Below, in pieces: positions 50,053-63,251 of a stretch of 64,000 nucleotides of DNA. The DNA is from Panopea generosa (Eukaryota > Mollusca > Bivalvia > Adapedonta > Hiatellidae). Both the position numbers and the translations under genes were made by a program. The stretch spans positions 14,954,086 to 15,018,085 of the forward strand of contig CM055902.1 in assembly GCA_029582155.1 (NCBI GenBank), read 5' to 3'. Within the stretch, counting starts at the first letter, position 1, and every line of letters begins with the position of its first letter. The notes under the pieces were generated by a model. That model searched no databases. It saw nothing but the letters and a program-made list of their open reading frames with translations, and was not told the origin of the DNA.

Positions 50053-51062
50053 CTGTAGCAGAATAATAAAACGTGTTAGATGACAAACTAAAATATATTT
50101 CGCCGATATAACGTTGGTTTTATTCAATGTAAAGTAGTGTATTGTAAGACAATCTACACAATCCTATATCGTTTTCGTCTATGAAGTGAAGTAAATATAT
50201 ACACTTCCAAGAGAGATGTATTGTTTAAAATTGTATAAACTAACTACAACTGCTTCAGATTATTTTGCATCGTACATAATTCATATTCAAAAGCTAGGCT
50301 AAAGTGGTCTATTTGTTTTTTATGTTTCAGTTTGAGTCTATTCATTAATTTATTCATTGCATGTGTAGTTATACATAATTAAGTGCACAACTTTACGCCA
50401 TATAGTTATATAAGTATTACTAAGTAAATATATTCAATGATGTATATGTATCTAATCCGTGTCACTTATGCATTGTGTTTACAATTATATTGATTATGTA
50501 TCAAAATGTTAACATGACAACATTTATAATAACGAAATCATAGTTCATATTTGATTACATATTGTGTTGTACATAATATATTTCATTTTAATACGTCTGT
50601 TTTGTATAAATTATTCGACCTGTTTTAAAGATTTTTCATCCTGAGCAGATAGCAATCTATATCGTAATTGGAGAGTTTTGCAATTAAACCATAATGATTA
50701 TAAATACGCATTTGAAAATGTAAGAAATTCCTCGGAATGTAAGAATTTACGGATTTTATATACTTAATGACAAACATATATTGTATAGTGTCCATTGTTA
50801 CAACCATTGGTGTGATCGGTGTGGAGGGACGAGGTATGTTAACATTCTGTATTACATAATTTATGTTTCTGGAATAGGAAAATATCTATCAGCAGTATTT
50901 TAACGGGGACGAACATCCTCCCCCCGAAGAAAAATACCATCTTCGCATTTCCGACGACGCCGTGCGTTAAACATCACACAATCATGAGCAAACCGGTAAA
51001 CACAGAATTAGTTGATCTATTGCTGAAATGTGTTTCATTTTGCTTCATCTTCTTTCAGTGTA
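50053..51062 (-). other. Intron, no feature recognised
   Basis: AT-rich intron; no exon or transposon seen. Confidence 0.6.
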
Positions 51063-51780
51063 ATTTTAACAGATCATTTCCACTTGGTAACTAACAGGTC
51101 ATATTATATGACACGAGTTGGAAGATCTAATAGTTCTCATTTATATCCAACTCAGTTATGGGCATTTACTTAGTTGAGCATGATTTACTGATTAATAAAA
51201 ACATATTATAACAAAGCATTGTATATATTGTTTTGAGGTATGTTCGTTTAACATACACATAATTACGTAACTAAATAAACGAACGAGGATTATGTGTGTG
51301 GAATAAATGGGCGAATTGAGTCCAGTGTCTGTGTCAGAGTCTTTCGCTGTGCTTATATTACACAAATAAGAGAAAACATAGCCCACCTTAGTATTTTTGT
51401 TGTTACTATTTGTTAATAAATGGAAATGGTTTTGTTATCACAAATAGATAATCAAGAAGTCAATAAATCATTATGAATATTTAGTACTTATTGACATGAT
51501 AAATTCTCCTTTAATTATCATGTACATGAAAAGAAAGGAATTATGCAGTATTCAAGGTCAATTAATATGATGGTCAACTACATCAATAGCAACCTACATG
51601 TATAACGTCTCTTTAGTTTTATTGTTCGAAACGTGGGTATAGAAAACTTGCCAAATTCATTGAAATAGATTTTTCCGTTGTGTATTTTGATAAAATGTGT
51701 ACATAACTTGAGACATCATATATTATATAACAGTACATGTAATGATTTGTATTTCATCACCCGCAGCAAAACAATATTAC

Positions 51781-51798
51781 CTGTTTCACAAGTCATCC
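51781..51798 (-). pseudogene. 18-nt EGF exon remnant (possible microexon)
   Basis: Only the last codons of an EGF exon survive (MTCET), with the intact donor CAG|GTAATATT. A deletion brought AATTCAG directly upstream, which looks like an acceptor. The 18-nt piece would still be phase 1-1. It is probably dead but could be spliced in without a frameshift. Confidence 0.65.
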
Positions 51799-52108
51799 CT
51801 GAATTATATATTTATGCATTAGTATAGATACGGAAACTTATTATTATAAAGCCGTATATGATAATATATAATTGGATATCTAAACGCTATATATATTATA
51901 TGCATATATTTGTGATGGTAATACTACTAACAACATTTAATTGAGAGCTGAATACAAATACACTACTTTTAATGTACCATATTCATAATTCATAACAATA
52001 CTGTTAAAAATGTCGCTGTGATAAAACGTATGCGTAATTTGAGACACCATTTGGGTTTATAGCATTAAATAGAATTGTATTTCATAATCCAGAACAGAAC
52101 AGTATTAC

Positions 52109-52222
52109 CTGTTTCACAAGTCGTCCCTGCCCAGCCTGCAGCACAGGTACACGTGTATTTATTCGCTCCATTAGCACAGGAACCACCATTCTTACACGGA
52201 ATCGCGGCACATTCATCAATAT
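52109..52222 (-). CDS. Calcium-binding EGF exon 5
   Basis: 114 nt, phase 1-1, acceptor GTATTTTAG, donor CAG|GTAATACT. DIDEC, C-x4-C-x5-C-x8-C-x1-C-x8-C. CKNGGSC fits O-fucose and CANGANKYTCTC fits hydroxylation. It differs from its tandem twin at 54155 by two base changes, both altering the protein: CAAIPC versus CAANPC, and GWAG versus GWTG. Confidence 0.92.
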
Positions 52223-53821
52223 CTAAAATACGAAAAAGATGTATTATGACACCGCAAAATGTAAATTATTTAAAATATTTATTTGATATTGTTCTACATG
52301 TATTTACATTTAATTTAACTATTTATACGTATAGTTTAATCATCAATGTTTTACAACTATTTATAAGACGACACTATCACGTGTGACTGAGTGCACCCAG
52401 GTTTTTATCCGGATGATTAATTGTGCTACCGAGGCACTTAAATATATACATAACTAAGTAAAATGTTCATAATAAATGCATATACAACACAATAGCAACT
52501 TACTCGATTTATTACAGAAAGCTGCCCTGTGGTCAAATTTAATAAAATTTTAATATACGTTTTTTTTTTTCAAAAAAGTTCTTATTTCATTGCATCTGTT
52601 TTAAAACACTTAAAATGATATTCAAATTACTATAAAGCCTGATTTACTACAATGTACAGCATTTAGAGCTTGATCCATTTTCCTTTGTTATTGTAGAACG
52701 ATCTGATGTATTATATAATTAAGGATCCCTCCAAAGATTTTTAACGGAAAACTATACGAGACGCATTTTGATATCTTCATCTACATTAAGGTTACACTCA
52801 ACACAAACACATCATTCATTAATGAACTTATCATAGATAGCACTAAACCTAATCTGTTATTGAAAAAATGCATGAAAATAAAGAAATTACGCAGCTATTC
52901 AAGGCCAATCCAAAAGGTGGTCAGCTAGATAAATAGCGACCAATACGTATATTGTAACATCTAAATACTAGTTGATGAAACCGAGGGTATAGAAAACTTG
53001 CTGAATTCTTTAAAATGGATTTTCTCATTGTGTGTTTAAACCTGATTTTTTCCATTGAAAAGGAAATACAAGTATATTTTACGTTGATCGGTACAAAAAA
53101 TTATATTTTAACAGATCATTTCCACTTGGTAACTAACAGATCATATTATATGACACGAGTTGGAAGATCTAATAGTTCTCATTTATATCCAACTCAGCTA
53201 TGGGCATTTACTTAGTTGAGCATGATTTACTGATTAATAAAAACATATTATAACAAAGCATTGTGTATATTGTTTTGAGGTATGTTCGTTTAACATACAC
53301 ATAATTACGTAACTAAATAAACGAACGAGGATTATGTGTGTGGAATAAATGGGCGAATTGGGTCCAGTGTCTGTGTCAGAGTCTTTCGCTGTGCGTATAT
53401 TACACAAATAAGAGAAGCATAGCCCACCTTAGTATATTTGTTGTTACTATTTGTTAATAAATGGAAATGGTTTTGTTATCACAAATAGATAATCAAGAAG
53501 TCAATAAATCATTATGAATATTTAGTACTCATTGACATGATAAATTCTCCTTTAATTATCATGTACATGAAAAGAAAAGAATTATGCAGTATTCAAGGTC
53601 AATTAATATGATGGTCAACTACATCAATAGCAACCTACATGTTTAACGTCTCTTTAGTTTTATTGTTCGAAACGTGGGTATAGAAAACTTGCCAAATTCA
53701 TTGAAATAGATTTTTCCGTTGTGTATTTTGATAAAATGTGTACATAACTTGAGACATCATATATTATATAACAGTACATGTAATGATTTGTATTTCATCA
53801 CCCGCAGCAAAACAATATTAC

Positions 53822-53839
53822 CTGTTTCACAAGTCATCC
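53822..53839 (-). pseudogene. 18-nt EGF exon remnant, second copy
   Basis: Identical to 51781-51798 with the same flanks, so the deletion that made it predates the 2.04-kb duplication. Confidence 0.65.
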
Positions 53840-54154
53840 CTGAATTATATATTTATGCATTAGTATAGATACGGAAACTTATTATTATAAAGCCGTATAT
53901 GATAATATATAATTGGATATCTAAACGCTATATATATTATATGCATATATTTGTGATGGTAATACTACTAACAACATTTAATTGAGAGCTGAATACAAAT
54001 ACACTACTTTTAATGTACCATATTCATAATTCATAACAATACTGTTAAAAATGTCGCTGTGATAAAACGTATGCGTAATTTGAGACACCATGTGGTTTAT
54101 AGCATTAAATAGAATTGTATTTCATAATCCAGAACAGAACAGTATTTAATTTAC

Positions 54155-54268
54155 CTGTTTCACAAGTCGTCCCTGTCCAGCCTGCAGCACAGGTACACGT
54201 GTATTTATTCGCTCCATTAGCACAGGAACCACCATTCTTACACGGATTCGCGGCACATTCATCAATAT
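54155..54268 (-). CDS. Calcium-binding EGF exon 4
   Basis: 114 nt, phase 1-1, acceptor GTATTTTAG, donor CAG|GTAAATTA. DIDEC; CKNGGSC (O-fucose); CANGANKYTCTC (hydroxylation); [10 protein letters not shown]. Twin of 52109-52222. Confidence 0.92.
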
Positions 54269-55139
54269 CTAAAATACGAAAAAGATGTATTATGACACCG
54301 CCAAACGTAAATTATTTAAAATATTTATTTGATATTGTTCTACATGTATTTACATTTAATTTAACTATTGATACGTATAGTTTAATCATCAATGTTTTAC
54401 AACTATTAATAAGACGACACTATCACGTGTGACTGAGTGCACGCAGGTTTGTATCCGGGTGATTATTTGTGCTACCGAGGCACTTAAATATATACATTAC
54501 TAAGTAAAATGTTCATAATAAATGCATATACAACACAATAGCAACTTAATCGATTTATTACAGAAAGCTGCCCTGTGGTCAAATTTAATAAAATTTTAAT
54601 ATACGTTTTTTTTTTAAAAAAGTTCTTATTTCATTGCATCTGTTTTAAAACACTTAAAATGATATTCAAATTACTTTAAAGCCTGATTTACTTCAATGTG
54701 CAGCATTTCCTTTTTTATTGTAGAACGATCTGATGTAATTATATAATTAAGGATCCCTCCAAAGACTTTTAACGGAAAACTATACGAGACGCATTTTGAT
54801 ATCTTCATCTACATTAAGGTTACACTCAACACAAACACATCATTCATTAATGAACTTATCATAGATAGCACTAAACTAAACCTGTAATTGAAAAAATGCA
54901 TGAAAATAAAGGAATTACGCAGCTTTTTAAGGCCAATCCAAAAGGTGGTCAGCTAGATAAATAGCGACCAATACGTATGTTGTAACATCTATATACTAGT
55001 TGATGAAACCGAGGGTATAGAAAAACTTGCTGAATTCTTTAAAATGGATTTTCTCATTGTGTGTTTTAACATGATTTTTTCCATTGAAAAGGAAATACAA
55101 GTATATTTTACGTTGATCGGTACAAAAAATTATATTATT

Positions 55140-55409
55140 ATGTGTATTAGTATAAATACGGATTTTGATTATCATAAAGCGGAAAAAAGATGACATATGA
55201 TTGGATACGTAAACGCTACTGTGCACGATATTACACGCATATATTTGTACTTTACAACATCAAATTGGGAATAAAATGTAAATACACTACTTTTAACGTA
55301 TCATAGTCATTAAAATGCTGTGATAAAATGTATGCGTAATTTGAGACAACATGTATTGTACAGCATTAAATAAAATTGTATTTCATCACCCAGAACAAAA
55401 CAATATTAC
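55140..55409 (-). other. Intron
   Basis: AT-rich and diverged from the D1/D2 intron. The block 'gtgtattagtataaatacgg' recurs in several EGF introns of this gene. Confidence 0.6.
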
Positions 55410-55523
55410 CTGTTTCACAAGTCGTCCCTGTCCAACCTGCAGCACAGGTACACGTGAATGCGTTCACTCCATCAGCACAGGAGCCACCATTCTTACACGG
55501 ATCAGGGTCACAGTCATCTATAT
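55410..55523 (-). CDS. Calcium-binding EGF exon 3
   Basis: 114 nt, phase 1-1, acceptor GTATTTTAG, donor CAG|GTAATATT. DIDDC, a conservative change from DIDEC, so calcium binding is still plausible. CKNGGSC (O-fucose), [12 protein letters not shown] (hydroxylation), [10 protein letters not shown]. It resembles exons 2, 4 and 5 throughout. Confidence 0.92.
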
Positions 55524-56898
55524 CTAAAATACGAAATACACGCGTTATGAGACACCGTCAAAATGAAATAATGTGAAATATTTATTTTATATTAACTTGT
55601 TCTATTTACTTTTAATTTAACTATTTATATGCATAGTTATATCATTTATGTTTTAAAAAATATTTGGAAGACGACATTTGCACGTGTGACTGAGAGCACG
55701 TATGTTTGTATATGGCTGATTCTTGCTGAATTCTTTAAAATGGATTTTCTCGTTGTTTGTTTATAACAAGCGTTTATCCTTGAAAAAGACAATACATGTA
55801 TATTTCACGTTGGTCGGTTCTCAATTATATATTTATGCATTAGTAGAGATGCGGAAACTTATTATTATTAAGCGGTAAATGATAATATATAATTGGATAT
55901 CTAAACGCTATATATAATATATGCATATAATTGTAATGGTAATGCTATTTACAACATCAAATTGAGAGCTAAATGCAAATGGACTACTTTAAATGTACCA
56001 TGAAATATTTATTTCATATTGTTCTACATGTATTAACATTTAATTTAACTATTTGTACGTATAGTTTATCATCAACAATTGAACAATTATTTGGAAGACG
56101 ACATTATCACGTGTGACTAAATGCATGCGGGTGATTATTTGTGCTACCTAGTCACTTATACAGATATATTCATAACTATGTAAAATGTTCATAATAAATG
56201 CATATACCACACTTTAGCAACTTACTCGAAAAATAAGAGAAACATGCCCTGAGGTCGAATTTAATAAAATTTTAATGTTATAATATAAATTAATTTTCCA
56301 AAGTACTAATCAAGTTCTTAATTCATAACACCATTTAAAAACACATTAAAATACATTCAAATTACTTTATAACCTGATTTGCTGCATTTGGATGTTTATC
56401 TCTTTACAGTGTTGTGCTGTCCTGGCTACATGTACTGGGATTACATGATTGTGAATCCCTCCTAAGGTTTCAAACGCAAAATGAAATCACGAGAAGCATT
56501 TTAACATTTAGATATCTACATTAAGGTAACACTCAACACAAACTCATCGTTGATTAATGAACTAAACTGCTTTTCATATCACAGATAGTATTAAACCTAT
56601 AATTAAAAAAAGGCATGAAAATAAAATAATTACGCAGCTATTCAAGGCCAATCCAAATGGTGGTCAGCTAGATGTAAAAGACACCTACACGTATATTGTA
56701 ACATATCCATAATTTATTTGATGGACGAGAGTATAGAAAACTTGCTTAATTCTTTAAAATAAATTGTTTGATTGTTTTTAACCTGACAGTGTGTTATTTT
56801 TTTCAACAAGAAGGCAGTACATGTATATTTCATGTTGGTCGGTTCTTAATTATATATTTGTGCATTAGTATAAATACGGAAACGTATTATAAAACGGT

Positions 56899-56965
56899 AA
56901 CAATGACGCTTAATATTCAATAAATAAATCAATCAATCGATCAATCGATCAATCAATCAATCTTA
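56899..56965 (+). mobile_element. SINE family B tail only, with AATC repeats
   Basis: 'acaatgacgcttaatattcaataaataaatc' then AATC/GATC units. It matches the 3' end of the fuller SINE at 60395-60590; the SINE body is missing here. Confidence 0.75.
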
Positions 56966-57323
56966 AATTAAAACGTCACTTGACTATTACTTAAAGAGGT
57001 CATATGTAGCTAGCGGAGTTGTTAGATGATAGTTAAAGGGCATAAACTATAATGCGCCTTCTGTTTATTGACTAGAAGCACTTTAACAGTTAGGTAGATA
57101 CATCTGCATAAAGTAAAGAACAATTCAAACTCATCGTTAATTAATAAACTGAAATGTATTTCGAACCGTAAATAAACTAAATTCATAATTGATCAACAAT
57201 TATGCAAAATGGTAAAATAAATTGCAATGGATTATGGTAAAATGTGTATTGCATTTCTAGAAATGGTATTGTGTACATAAAGCACTCCACAGTTTAAAGA
57301 CATTTCTTCGAGTTACTTCTAGC

Positions 57324-57870
57324 GCGGAGATTTTTTTTTAAATTTTGCACACAAGTACTTTGAAGTAAGACCAGTTTAAAACACTAGAAAAAAAACAGGT
57401 CCCCATGCTTGTTTTTTTGCTACGACTTATTTTAAACTACATCGTTTTATATGTTTTTAAAGAAATGACAGCAAAGGGGTGCACAATATTCAATAATAAA
57501 ACAGTTCTTATGCGGAGAATTATTTCATTCTTTCTACACTGAGGCACTATATCAAACCAAATCATGAAATAAAATACTTGTCACCATGCTTGTGACTAAG
57601 AAACAGCGCTAAATATTACCTCCCTTTTTCATAAAATGGCCGCAATTGATGCATTTTACACTTAATTCAATAATTATAAAGTTCTAACGCGGAGAATTGT
57701 TTCATTCTTTCTACAAAGAGCACATTAACAAACCATATTAGAAAATAAGATAAAAAATACATGTCACCTTGCTTGTTACTAAATTACAGTGCTCAATGTT
57801 ACCTCCCCTTTTCATAAAATGGCCTAAATTTGTCAAAATGGTAAACATTATCTGTTGTTAGTTTTATAAA
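57324..57870. repeat. ~180-bp tandem repeat, three diverged copies
   Basis: 'gcggagaat' begins units at 57324 (as gcggagat), 57512 and 57689. Shared blocks are 'ttcattctttctaca', 'tgtcacc.tgcttgt' and 'tacctccc'. Confidence 0.75.
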
Positions 57871-58289
57871 TGAAGTTCCATTGCAGATGTAACTTTCATA
57901 TTTGTAAATGACGCACTTCATTGAAAGTATAATATTTGTAATAATTTTAATTTAACATGTAATTACTGTTATGTTGCTTTTATACATTTCATATATACTG
58001 GGTAATTGATAAACATCAATATTTGTGAGTACTAGTTTGAAACTTTAGAGGCTCAGTGGTTAAACCATGAACTGTCAATCAAGGTTATAGGTTGGATCAC
58101 CAGTGACCTGCTGCTCAACATAATATCTACGAGTATTATCTACGAGTCCATTCAAGTCAATTTTTTCTGGTATTTAACTTGACTATAGTAGTTACACCGT
58201 CGTCAATTATTATTACATTAACTTGGACATTTTTATTCCTGTACTACATGTAGGATAATTCCAACATTAATCGTTGAATTGTCATATAT

Positions 58290-58650
58290 ATATATAACCA
58301 TAGACACAATACCAAAGCCTCTGCCAAACCAATAAATTTGGTGTCAACCATGACTCATAAACTATGGTTTTACATACAACATATCTAGACTGGACGGACA
58401 ATATACATGCATGAACTGATCTCTTTATATGAGTAGGATCCATTTAAGGAATTATGACTACTCATATGTGATATAAAGGACAGATTTAGAAACCCGTTGT
58501 ACCATAAAGATACAGTGAATTCATAAGTATTTTATTTCATAAAGAGAAATAGTTAAATTCACAACAACGGACTTTCCGATTTTTGGGATGTTTTCAGATG
58601 CTCATTCACAATGTATGATATACTAGTATATATGGAGATAATGATTATAT
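58290..58650. repeat. Copy of the 410-bp intron repeat
   Basis: It has the blocks 'gcctctgccaaaccaataaa', 'tttggtgtcaaccatgact', 'gagtaggatcca', 'acagtgaattcat' and 'cagatgctcattca' in the same order as 61800-62110. Confidence 0.8.
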
Positions 58651-59246
58651 ATATATATGTATATATACGTAAACAAACGACAATTCTGTAGAATACATGG
58701 ACGAATTGAGTCCGGTTTCTGTATCAAAGTCTCTGGCAGTGCTAATATTACACAAATAAGAGAAAACAGCACACCTTCGTACACTTATTGTTCCTATTTG
58801 TTACTAAATGGAAATGGTTGTGTCTGCATAAATAAATAATCAAGGATCATTATGAATATTTAATACACTATGACTTGATAACTTTCAAATTTAATAATCA
58901 TGTACATGAAAAGAAAGGAACTGTGCAGCTATTCAAGGTCAATTAATATGGTGGTCAGTAAGATCAATAGCCACCTACACGTGTAACGTCTCTATAGTTT
59001 TATTGTTTGAAACGAGGGTATAGAAAACTTGCCAAATTCATTGAAATAGAATTGACCGTTGTGTATTTTGATAAAATGTATACATAATTTGAGACATCGT
59101 ATATTATATAACAGTAATGATTTGTATTTTATCACCCAGAGCAAAACAATATAACCTGATTTATATATGTGTGCGTTAGTATTGATGCGGAAACTTATTA
59201 TTATAACGCGGTTAATGATTACATATAATTGGATATCTAAACGCTA

Positions 59247-59411
<165 letters not shown>

Positions 59412-59462
59412 TTAAATACGAAAAAGATGCGTTATGACGCCGTCAAATTTAAAAAACGAGAA

Positions 59463-60240
59463 AATATATTTAAAAGAATTAAGCAAGTTTACTATACTCT
59501 CGTCCAACAAATAAACTATAGATATTTTTCAATATACGTGTAGGTGGCTATTCATCTAGCTGGCAACCAATTTGATTGACCTTGAATAGCTGCGTAATTC
59601 CTTTGTTTTCATTCTTTTCAATTATAGGTATAGTACTACCTATAATAAGTTTATTAATCAATGATGAATTTGTGTTGATTGTTACCTTAATGTAGAGTAA
59701 ATATCTAAATGTTAAAATGATTCTCGTGACGTTTTGCGTTTAAAACCTAAGGAGGGATTCTCAATCATGTAATCCCCAGTACACAAGTTCTTCAACTGAA
59801 AAGGAAATAGCCAAACCTGTAAATGGATTAACCTCTAAATGATGCACATTGTAGTAAATTAGGATTTAAAGTAAATGAATTTGAATGTCATTTTCAGTGT
59901 TTTTAAACATATGCTATGAAATTAGAACTTTATTAGTACATGTATTTTGGGAAATACCTATTTATAATCAAATTAACTTTTTATTTAATTCGACCGCATG
60001 GAAGCATCCTTTAATAACTCGAGCACGTTGCTATTGTATTGTATATGCATTTATTATGAATATTTTACTTAGTTATGAATAAATCTAACCACAAAGAATC
60101 ACCCGTATAGAAACATACGTGCACTCAGTCACACGTGCTTATGTCGTCTTCCAAATAATTATTAAAATATTGATGATGAACTATACGTATAAATAGTTAA
60201 ATTAAATGTAAATATAATAATATGAAATAAATATTTTAAA
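59463..60240. repeat. Inverted copy of about 56000-56765
   Basis: The reverse complement of 59463-59790 matches 56765-56410 ('acgagagtatag.aaacttgcttaa', 'gcgtaatt', 'aaacctaaggagggattctcaatcatgtaat'). The reverse complement of 60000-60235 matches 56220-56000 ('cacgtgtgact', 'tacgtatagtt'). The sequence after 60240 matches 56795 onward in direct orientation. Confidence 0.8.
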
Positions 60241-60394
60241 TATTTTTTCAACAAGAAGGCAGTACATGTATATTTCACGTTGGTCGTTTCTTAATTATAT
60301 ATTTTTGCATTAGTATAAATACGGAAACTTATTTTTATTTTTATAAATCGGTAACATGTTAATATATGATACGGTATGTAAACGCTTTATATCA

Positions 60395-60590
60395 TTCCTT
60401 TCTCACCGCTGATTCAAGAGGGAAAGTTATCATTACTTGAGGTGATGGGATGTGCTCGGTTATTGGTTAACCTTCCAGGATCCTAAGAAGCAGCGGTTAA
60501 GTAAATATCGTCTGTTAGCCCGTGATGGCATAACAATGACGCTAAATATTCAATAAATAAATCAATCAATCGATCAATCAATCTTAAATT
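60395..60590 (+). mobile_element. SINE family B, 3' part
   Basis: 'ctcaccgctgattcaagagggaaagt', 'tacttgaggtgatgggatgtgctcgg', 'ggcataacaatgacgctaaatattcaataaat', then AATC/GATC units. The tRNA-like head is absent. Confidence 0.8.
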
Positions 60591-61509
60591 AAAAAGTCAC
60601 TTGACTATTACTTAAATAGGTCATATGTAGCTAGCGGGGTTGTTAGATGATAGTTAAACGGCCTAAACTATAATGCGCCTTCTGTTACTTGTCTAGAAGC
60701 ACTTTAACATTTAGGTAGCTACATCATTCTGTATAAAGTAAATCGTTAATTAATAATCTGGATTGTATTTTGAAGCGTTAATAAACTAAATTGATTGAAC
60801 AAAAATTATGCAAAATGATAAAATAAATTTCATTGGATTATGGTCAAATGTTTATTGCATCAATTTAATATATGGTGCCAATAGAAATGGCTACATAAAG
60901 CACATCATAGTTTGATATACTATTATCTTATGTTTATACTCAAATATATATATTTGTGTCTCTCATTTAGTCATTTTTTTCTATTGAAGCCCGGGTTTAC
61001 TAATTGTAGTGCACACCTTTGTGATACTCGTCCTATGTTAGACATGTTTGTGGTTCAAATATATTTTCTATTGAAACATTATTTAGATTTCAGTAATATA
61101 GCACAATAATGGTGATTTTGTATAAAGATTTAAAGTAGGAAAATATGCTTTCAGATTTATGTTGCATGTATCTTGTATATGTTTAGGCTGCTGTGAAAGA
61201 AAATAGGAAACAGAACACTTTAGCTCTTAATATGTTGACTTGATTTATTTTTATGTTCCCGGTGAACTGATTGATTGAAGCGTGTATTTATGTTGCATGA
61301 AAGGTGACGCGACACTCCACTTCTTGATCGTAAATACATTATTACGGACGATATGGCAGGTTTCAAGAAATTCAACACTGTTTGGAATTACAGCTTGGCA
61401 TCATCGATTTAATTGCTTTATGTTTATAATATCTCTGCCATTTGTTAAATTTCAACACATCAGTTAAATTTGTGTTTTAATTACTACCGTTACTAAAAAA
61501 ACTGAAAGT

Positions 61510-61602
61510 CTAACATATATATGTGGAGATAATTTTTTGTGAATAACCAAGACATAAATGAACAGACCAGACTACGGCGAGTGCGCCTAGCTACAATGCA
61601 AA

Positions 61603-61664
<62 letters not shown>

Positions 61665-62440
61665 GATTTTTGGGATATTATCAGATGCTCATTCATAATG
61701 CATGATATATATAGAGAGAGATAATTATTTGTGAATAACCAAAACAAAAATGTACAGACCAGACTATGGCAAGTGCGCCTAGCTACAAGGCAAACCATAG
61801 AAACAATATCAAGGCCTCTGCCAAACCAATAAATTTGGTGTCGACCATGACTTATATACTATGGAATTACATACAACACATCTGGACAAAGTGGACAAAT
61901 TTGCATACATGAACTGATAGCTTTATATGAGTAGGATCCAGTTAAGGATTCATGACTACTCACATGCTATATAATGGACAGGTTTATAAACCCGTTGGTT
62001 GATATAGATACAGTGAATTCATATATAATTAATTTCATAAAGGGAGAAAATTAAATTTACAACAACGGAATTTACGATTTTGGGATATTTTCTGATGCTC
62101 ATTCAAAATGCATGATATATATATATGGAAATAATTATTTGTGAATAACCAAGACATAAATGTACAGACCAGACTGCGGTGAGTGCGCCTAGCTACAATG
62201 CAAACCATAGATTCAATATCAAGGTATCTGCCAAAATAAATAAATTTGGTGTCGACCATTACTTATATACTATGAAATTGTATATGAAATCTGGACAGGG
62301 TGGACAAATCTACATACATAAACTGATAGCTTATATGGGTAGGATCCAGTTTATGGTTCATGGCTACTCACATGCTATAATTTCATAAAGGGAGATAATA
62401 AAAATCACAACAATGGAATATACGATTTTTGGTATATTTT
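61510..62440. repeat. ~410-bp tandem repeat array with an AT microsatellite
   Basis: 'gtgaataaccaagacataaatg' begins blocks near 61538, 61730 and 62140. The full unit (about 61730-62140) also contains 'gtgcgcctagctacaa', 'gcctctgccaaaccaataaa' and 'gtaggatccagtt'. A pure (AT)n run lies at 61605-61662. Open frames at 61493-62259 on the minus strand translate this repeat and are not genes. Confidence 0.85.
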
Positions 62441-62482
62441 CAGATATATAAATATGATTAATATTGTTGACAAACTACTTAC

Positions 62483-62608
62483 CTGAGCACGCCTGACCGG
62501 AAGCTCCATTGAAACCAGGCTTACAGACACATTTTGAATTTGTACAAACTTCGTTTGCGTTTGCGTCACATAGATTGGTTTGTGGATCGCATGTACCATC
62601 AACAAGAG
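62483..62608 (-). CDS. EGF-like exon 1, N-terminal domain
   Basis: 126 nt, phase 1-1, acceptor TAATTTTCAG, donor CAG|GTAAGTAG. Spacing C-x6-C-x7-C-x4-C-x1-C-x11-C, no calcium motif. It belongs to the same broad type as exons 8, 10 and 11 and the broken 12741-12859 exon. It follows the signal peptide directly, so its ALVDGTC would be at or near the mature N terminus. Confidence 0.9.
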
Positions 62609-63251
62609 CTGAAAATTATACTCGTTTGTGTAAGAATATATCCACTGGTATTAAAACTTGGTTAGTTTTGTTAATGTGAGTGCGACTGCAAAAATTACAA
62701 TTTAATGTTTTGAGTCATTTTATAAACCATTGGAGAAGGAGCAAATCAAACAGATGATATATATCAATATTCTTAAAATGAAAAAAAACACATATGATAT
62801 AATTAGCAACGTTTTTACAATATTGTATTAAGAAAACTTTTTAAATCTCAATATGCATGATCTTTCAGTAAAATATATTATTGCCTTTTACGGTCCTGTG
62901 TACCAAATCACCAACATCAAATAGTATGTATATACATTGAAAAACTCAGGAACATAGACACAAATTTGATAGTGGTGCGGCTAAATATTTTACAAAACAT
63001 GTAATTTTGTAGTAGACTTTAAAACGAGCAGCACCATTGGTGGTAGTCCTATAGCAATGACAAATGTTATCATCGTAGGAATTTAAGATAATTGATATGA
63101 AACAATGGGTCATACAAAAAAAATGTAAAAACAAATTGAAAATTAACTAAACAATGAAAAATAGTTTTGAACCTATTGGTGCGGCAATGACACACTATGC
63201 CGCACCTGTGTCTGTGCACATGTAACTTGTTTTCAAACATAAACATAATAC
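62609..63251 (-). other. Intron 1
   Basis: 643-bp AT-rich intron between the signal-peptide exon and the first EGF exon; nothing else recognised. Confidence 0.75.

Larger units (their letters stand above)
51063..53104. repeat. 2.04-kb tandem duplication, copy D1
   Basis: Starts at 'attttaacagatcatttcc' and repeats from 53105. It contains EGF exon 52109-52222 and exon remnant 51781-51798. Copies look nearly identical over most of their length. Confidence 0.92.
53105..55139. repeat. 2.04-kb tandem duplication, copy D2
   Basis: Collinear with 51063-53104. It contains exon 54155-54268 and the same exon remnant at 53822-53839. Small indels, for example an extra 'aattt' beside the donor of the EGF exon. 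Confidence 0.92.

Noticed and set aside
61493..62259. Minus-strand frames with repeated hydrophobic segments
   Set aside because: They translate the 410-bp intron repeat and an (AT)n run; similarity between frames reflects DNA duplication, not a protein family.
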